From assembly GCA_958439775.1 (NCBI GenBank), contig CAUBWQ010000035.1, forward strand, positions 1 through 7,516: 7,516 bases of DNA, read 5' to 3'. Shown in pieces: positions 5,456 to 7,516 of the stretch (positions are counted from its first letter, which is position 1; every line of letters begins with the position of its first letter). The notes below the pieces were generated by a model that was not told where the DNA came from, made no database searches, and worked only from the letters and a program-made list of their open reading frames with translations. The position numbers were made by a program, and so were the translations under genes. The stretch is from an uncultured Collinsella sp. Its GTDB lineage: Bacteria; Actinomycetota; Coriobacteriia; Coriobacteriales; Coriobacteriaceae.

Positions 5456-5491
5456 GCAAACGGTCCGCACCCCCGCAAGCGGTCCGTACCC
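5456..5491 (+). repeat. 17-bp near-perfect direct repeat upstream of the LytTR regulator
   Basis: GCAAACGGTCCGCACCC (5456-5472) and GCAAGCGGTCCGTACCC (5475-5491) match at 15 of 17 positions with a 19-bp period. Each half also holds the near-palindrome CGGTCCG, so the pair forms an imperfect inverted repeat (ACGGTCCGC versus GCGGTCCGT). The site ends 34 nt before the response-regulator ATG. A -10-like CAAAAT at 5499-5504 without a good -35 box would suit an activator-dependent promoter. LytTR proteins typically bind paired direct repeats one to two helical turns apart, so autoregulation is plausible but unproven. The rest of 5319-5455 shows only an AT-rich stretch (to about 5340) and no gene. 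Confidence 0.6.
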
Positions 5492-5525
5492 GATGTGGCA
5501 AAATCGAACTACTTAAGGGGGCCGA

Positions 5526-6248
5526 ATGCTCAAGATTATTGCCTGCGACGATGATGTCGCTTTTCTAGATAGACTGCACCGGATGATCGACCGTTGGTCG
5601 ACCGAGACGGGCACGGCGGTCGATGTTGCGCTCGTCACACGCGGCGAGGACCTGCTGGCCCGCCATGCCGCATCGCGCGCCGACATCATTCTGCTCGACA
5701 TGATCATGCCGCTCGTCAACGGCATGGACACCGCACGCGAACTGCGCCAGGCCGACACCGCCGTGCGCCTGGTGTTCCTCACCTCGTCGCCCGAGTTCGC
5801 GCTGGAATCCTACGAGGTCCGCGCCTTCGACTATCTGCTCAAGCCCGTGACTTACGAACGCCTGGCGCAGTTACTTAACGAGCTTTCGAGCATGCGCCCG
5901 GCGGCAACCGACGAGCTCGTGATCAAAACTTCCTTTGGCTACCACGCCCTGCGCCTGTCCGACATCGAATATGCCGAGGCGCGCAACAAGCACGTGGTCT
6001 TCCACCTGCGCGACGGACGCGACATCGAGGCACTCGAGTCGTTCCGCAGCGTCGAGGACCGTTTGGCGCAAAATGCCACCTTCTTTAAATGCCACCGCAG
6101 CTACCAGGTCAACCTGCGCAACATCGATCACTTTGACCGCACGGACATCGTCATGCGCTCGGGCGCGTGCATCCCGCTTTCGCGCAGTTGCAAGCAGGGA
6201 TTCCAAGACGCCTACTTTGCGGTGCGCTTTGAGGCTGGGAGACACTGA
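5526..6248 (+). CDS. LytTR-family response regulator (AgrA/LytR type)
   Basis: Cytosolic transcription factor of a two-component system, 240 residues, typical length. Receiver domain at about 1-120: acidic pocket D8-D9-D10, phosphoacceptor D58 in ILLDMIMP, T86-S87, and K106-P107 in YLLKP. LytTR DNA-binding domain at about 130-235: ELVIKTSFGYHALRL, the EYAEARNKHVVFHL strand pair, and the signature FFKCHRSYQVNLRNI at 194-208. All phosphorylation residues are intact. The ATG at 5526 has AAGGGGG a few nucleotides upstream. Its stop overlaps the sensor-kinase start as TGATG, so the two are translated as a coupled pair. It is divergent from the nad operon. The direct repeat at 5456-5491 may be an autoregulatory site. 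The target genes and signal cannot be read from this window. Confidence 0.93.
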   Translation: MLKIIACDDDVAFLDRLHRMIDRWSTETGTAVDVALVTRGEDLLARHAASRADIILLDMIMPLVNGMDTARELRQADTAVRLVFLTSSPEFALESYEVRAFDYLLKPVTYERLAQLLNELSSMRPAATDELVIKTSFGYHALRLSDIEYAEARNKHVVFHLRDGRDIEALESFRSVEDRLAQNATFFKCHRSYQVNLRNIDHFDRTDIVMRSGACIPLSRSCKQGFQDAYFAVRFEAGRH

Positions 6249-7516
6249 TGGTCTCCTCGGTCGAAATGGTCCTTTGGGCAATCCACCACGCCACAACGCT
6301 ACTCTTTGGCGTCTTTGCCTCGGCGGCGCTGTGCGGTGTCGAGATCAACCGGCGTCATGCGCTTGAACTGGTGCTGGTCGGTGCCGTAACCGGATGCGCA
6401 TTTGGCCTCGCCAATGCCGTCGGCGGAGAGCTTTTCGCCCGCCAGGTATATCCGCTCGTCGTGCATCTGCCGCTCATCATCTATTTGTGCGCGCGCTACC
6501 GCCTGAGCCCGCTGCTTGCCGTGCTCGGCATTACGAGTGCCTATCTGAGCTGCCAGTTCAGCAATTGGATGGGCATCGCCGCATTTGCCGCAACCGATTC
6601 TCAGATCGCGTACTATCTGGCGCGCATCGCGACCACACTCGCCGTCTTTGCCGTCCTGCTGCATTGGGCCGGCGACATCGGTCCGCGCTTGGCGATTAAA
6701 AGCACCACCGAGCTGAGCATCCTTTTAATCCTGCCGCTCGTCTATTACGTCTTTGACTATGCCACCAACGTCTACACCACGCTGTTCCACTCGGGCTCGG
6801 TGGTGACGGTTGAGTTTTTGGCATTTGCGCTCTGTGCCTTCTATCTTATGTTTCTTGCCGTTTACCTGCGCGAATACGAAGAAAAGGAAACCGCCGAGCG
6901 AGAGCGCTGGATGCTCGAAACCCGCGACAGCGCCGCCATCAAAGAGCTCGAGGCTTGGCGTCAATCTGGGCGCGAGCTGTCGATTCTGCGCCACGACATG
7001 CGCCACTTCCTACGCGGCCTGGCCGCTTTAATTGAGGAGGGCCACACCGACGAGGCGCTCGATCGCATCGACGAACTCTGCGAAGCCGGCGACCGCACCG
7101 CCGTACGCCGCTTCTGCGCCAACGAGACCGTAAACATCGCGCTTTCGTCATTTAACTCGGATATCAATAGAAACGGCATTACCGCCAACCTGCGCGCCGC
7201 CGTACCCGAAACCATCCACGTAGGTGACGCCGACCTGTTTAGCGTGCTCTCAAATGCCTTGGAAAACGCTATCACCGCCGCAAGCGCCGCACCCCAAGGA
7301 AAGCGATTCGTCGACTTTGACCTGCGATTAGAGGACGGCCAGCTGCTGCTGTTAGTTTCCAATACGTTTGACCGCGCGCCGCGCATGGTCGACGGCATGC
7401 CCGTGACCCGGCATGCGGGCCACGGCTTTGGCACCAGGAGCATCAAACTTGCCGTGGAGCGCATGAACGGCAACTGCCAGTTCCGCATTAACGGCGATCG
7501 GTTTGAGCTGCGCGCT
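6248..7516 (+). CDS. Membrane GHKL sensor histidine kinase, 3' end cut by window edge
   Basis: Partner kinase of the preceding LytTR regulator; 423 codons are open to the right edge without a stop. Residues about 8-207 are hydrophobic with roughly six membrane segments (near 8-30, 40-60, 68-104 possibly as one or two, 120-140, 157-180, 186-207), followed by a charged, probably coiled-coil linker (208-245). Kinase core: dimerisation box LSILRHDMRHFL with phosphoacceptor H249, N-box SNALENAI with N340, and G-box GHGFGTRSI at 391-399. The D-box position reads LLLLVSNTF, as in the AgrC-like branch. Little is probably missing, since family members of this layout are about 430-445 residues. ATG at 6248 overlaps the regulator's TGA by one base. 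The architecture resembles AgrC-type peptide sensors, but no agrB or agrD precursor lies in the window, so the ligand is unknown. Confidence 0.9.
   Translation, partial: MVSSVEMVLWAIHHATTLLFGVFASAALCGVEINRRHALELVLVGAVTGCAFGLANAVGGELFARQVYPLVVHLPLIIYLCARYRLSPLLAVLGITSAYLSCQFSNWMGIAAFAATDSQIAYYLARIATTLAVFAVLLHWAGDIGPRLAIKSTTELSILLILPLVYYVFDYATNVYTTLFHSGSVVTVEFLAFALCAFYLMFLAVYLREYEEKETAERERWMLETRDSAAIKELEAWRQSGRELSILRHDMRHFLRGLAALIEEGHTDEALDRIDELCEAGDRTAVRRFCANETVNIALSSFNSDINRNGITANLRAAVPETIHVGDADLFSVLSNALENAITAASAAPQGKRFVDFDLRLEDGQLLLLVSNTFDRAPRMVDGMPVTRHAGHGFGTRSIKLAVERMNGNCQFRINGDRFELRA

Noticed and set aside
5342..5554. A 70-codon plus-strand open frame in the nadA/regulator spacer
   Set aside because: It has no ribosome-binding site, no recognisable protein features, runs through the direct repeat and overlaps the regulator start in another frame.

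Overview
The window looks like chromosomal DNA of a high-GC, gut-type actinobacterium of the class Coriobacteriia. A Collinsella-like host is my best guess, from the GC-rich coding style, the nadA-nadB-nadC-niaR order and the small clostridial-style ferredoxin. This is inference from composition and gene content; no search was run. I see no transposase, integrase, tRNA, rRNA or CRISPR array.

Layout from left to right. (1) 1-408, minus strand: the first 136 codons of dnaK, running off the left edge. (2) 409-1066: a 658-base non-coding stretch. It holds the dnaK leader with a strong hairpin (437-464), an AT-rich promoter zone (about 500-575), three tandem 62-bp units (671-856) that carry six copies of one 16-bp motif in alternating orientation, an orphan plus-strand intrinsic terminator (893-925), and a candidate promoter for the next gene. 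(3) 1067-1252, plus strand: a 61-residue 2[4Fe-4S] ferredoxin. (4) 1293-1330: a bidirectional terminator between convergent genes. (5) 5233 down to 1366, minus strand: a compact NAD operon, nadA - nadB - nadC - niaR. The last genes are tightly coupled (3-nt gap, then a TAATG overlap), and a hairpin lies in the 56-nt nadA-nadB gap. (6) 5275-5318: a perfect 19+6+19 palindrome whose centre is the -35 box of the nad promoter, almost certainly the NiaR operator. (7) 5319-5525: non-coding, with a near-perfect 17-bp direct repeat just ahead of the next gene. (8) 5526-7516, plus strand: an AgrA/LytTR-type response regulator overlapping a six-TM GHKL sensor histidine kinase that runs off the right edge.

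How the parts work together. NadB oxidises L-aspartate to iminoaspartate. NadA, an oxygen-sensitive [4Fe-4S] enzyme, condenses that with dihydroxyacetone phosphate to quinolinate. NadC converts quinolinate plus PRPP to nicotinate mononucleotide. NiaR, encoded last in the same transcript, is expected to sense niacin or a related vitamer and shut the promoter at 5275-5318, closing an autoregulatory loop. The divergent two-component pair is a separate, coupled unit. Its signal is unknown, and its own promoter region carries a candidate tandem binding site.

The parts least explained by known families are the 62-bp intergenic repeat cluster with its downstream orphan terminator, the direct repeat ahead of the LytTR regulator, and the hairpins in the dnaK leader and the nadA-nadB gap.
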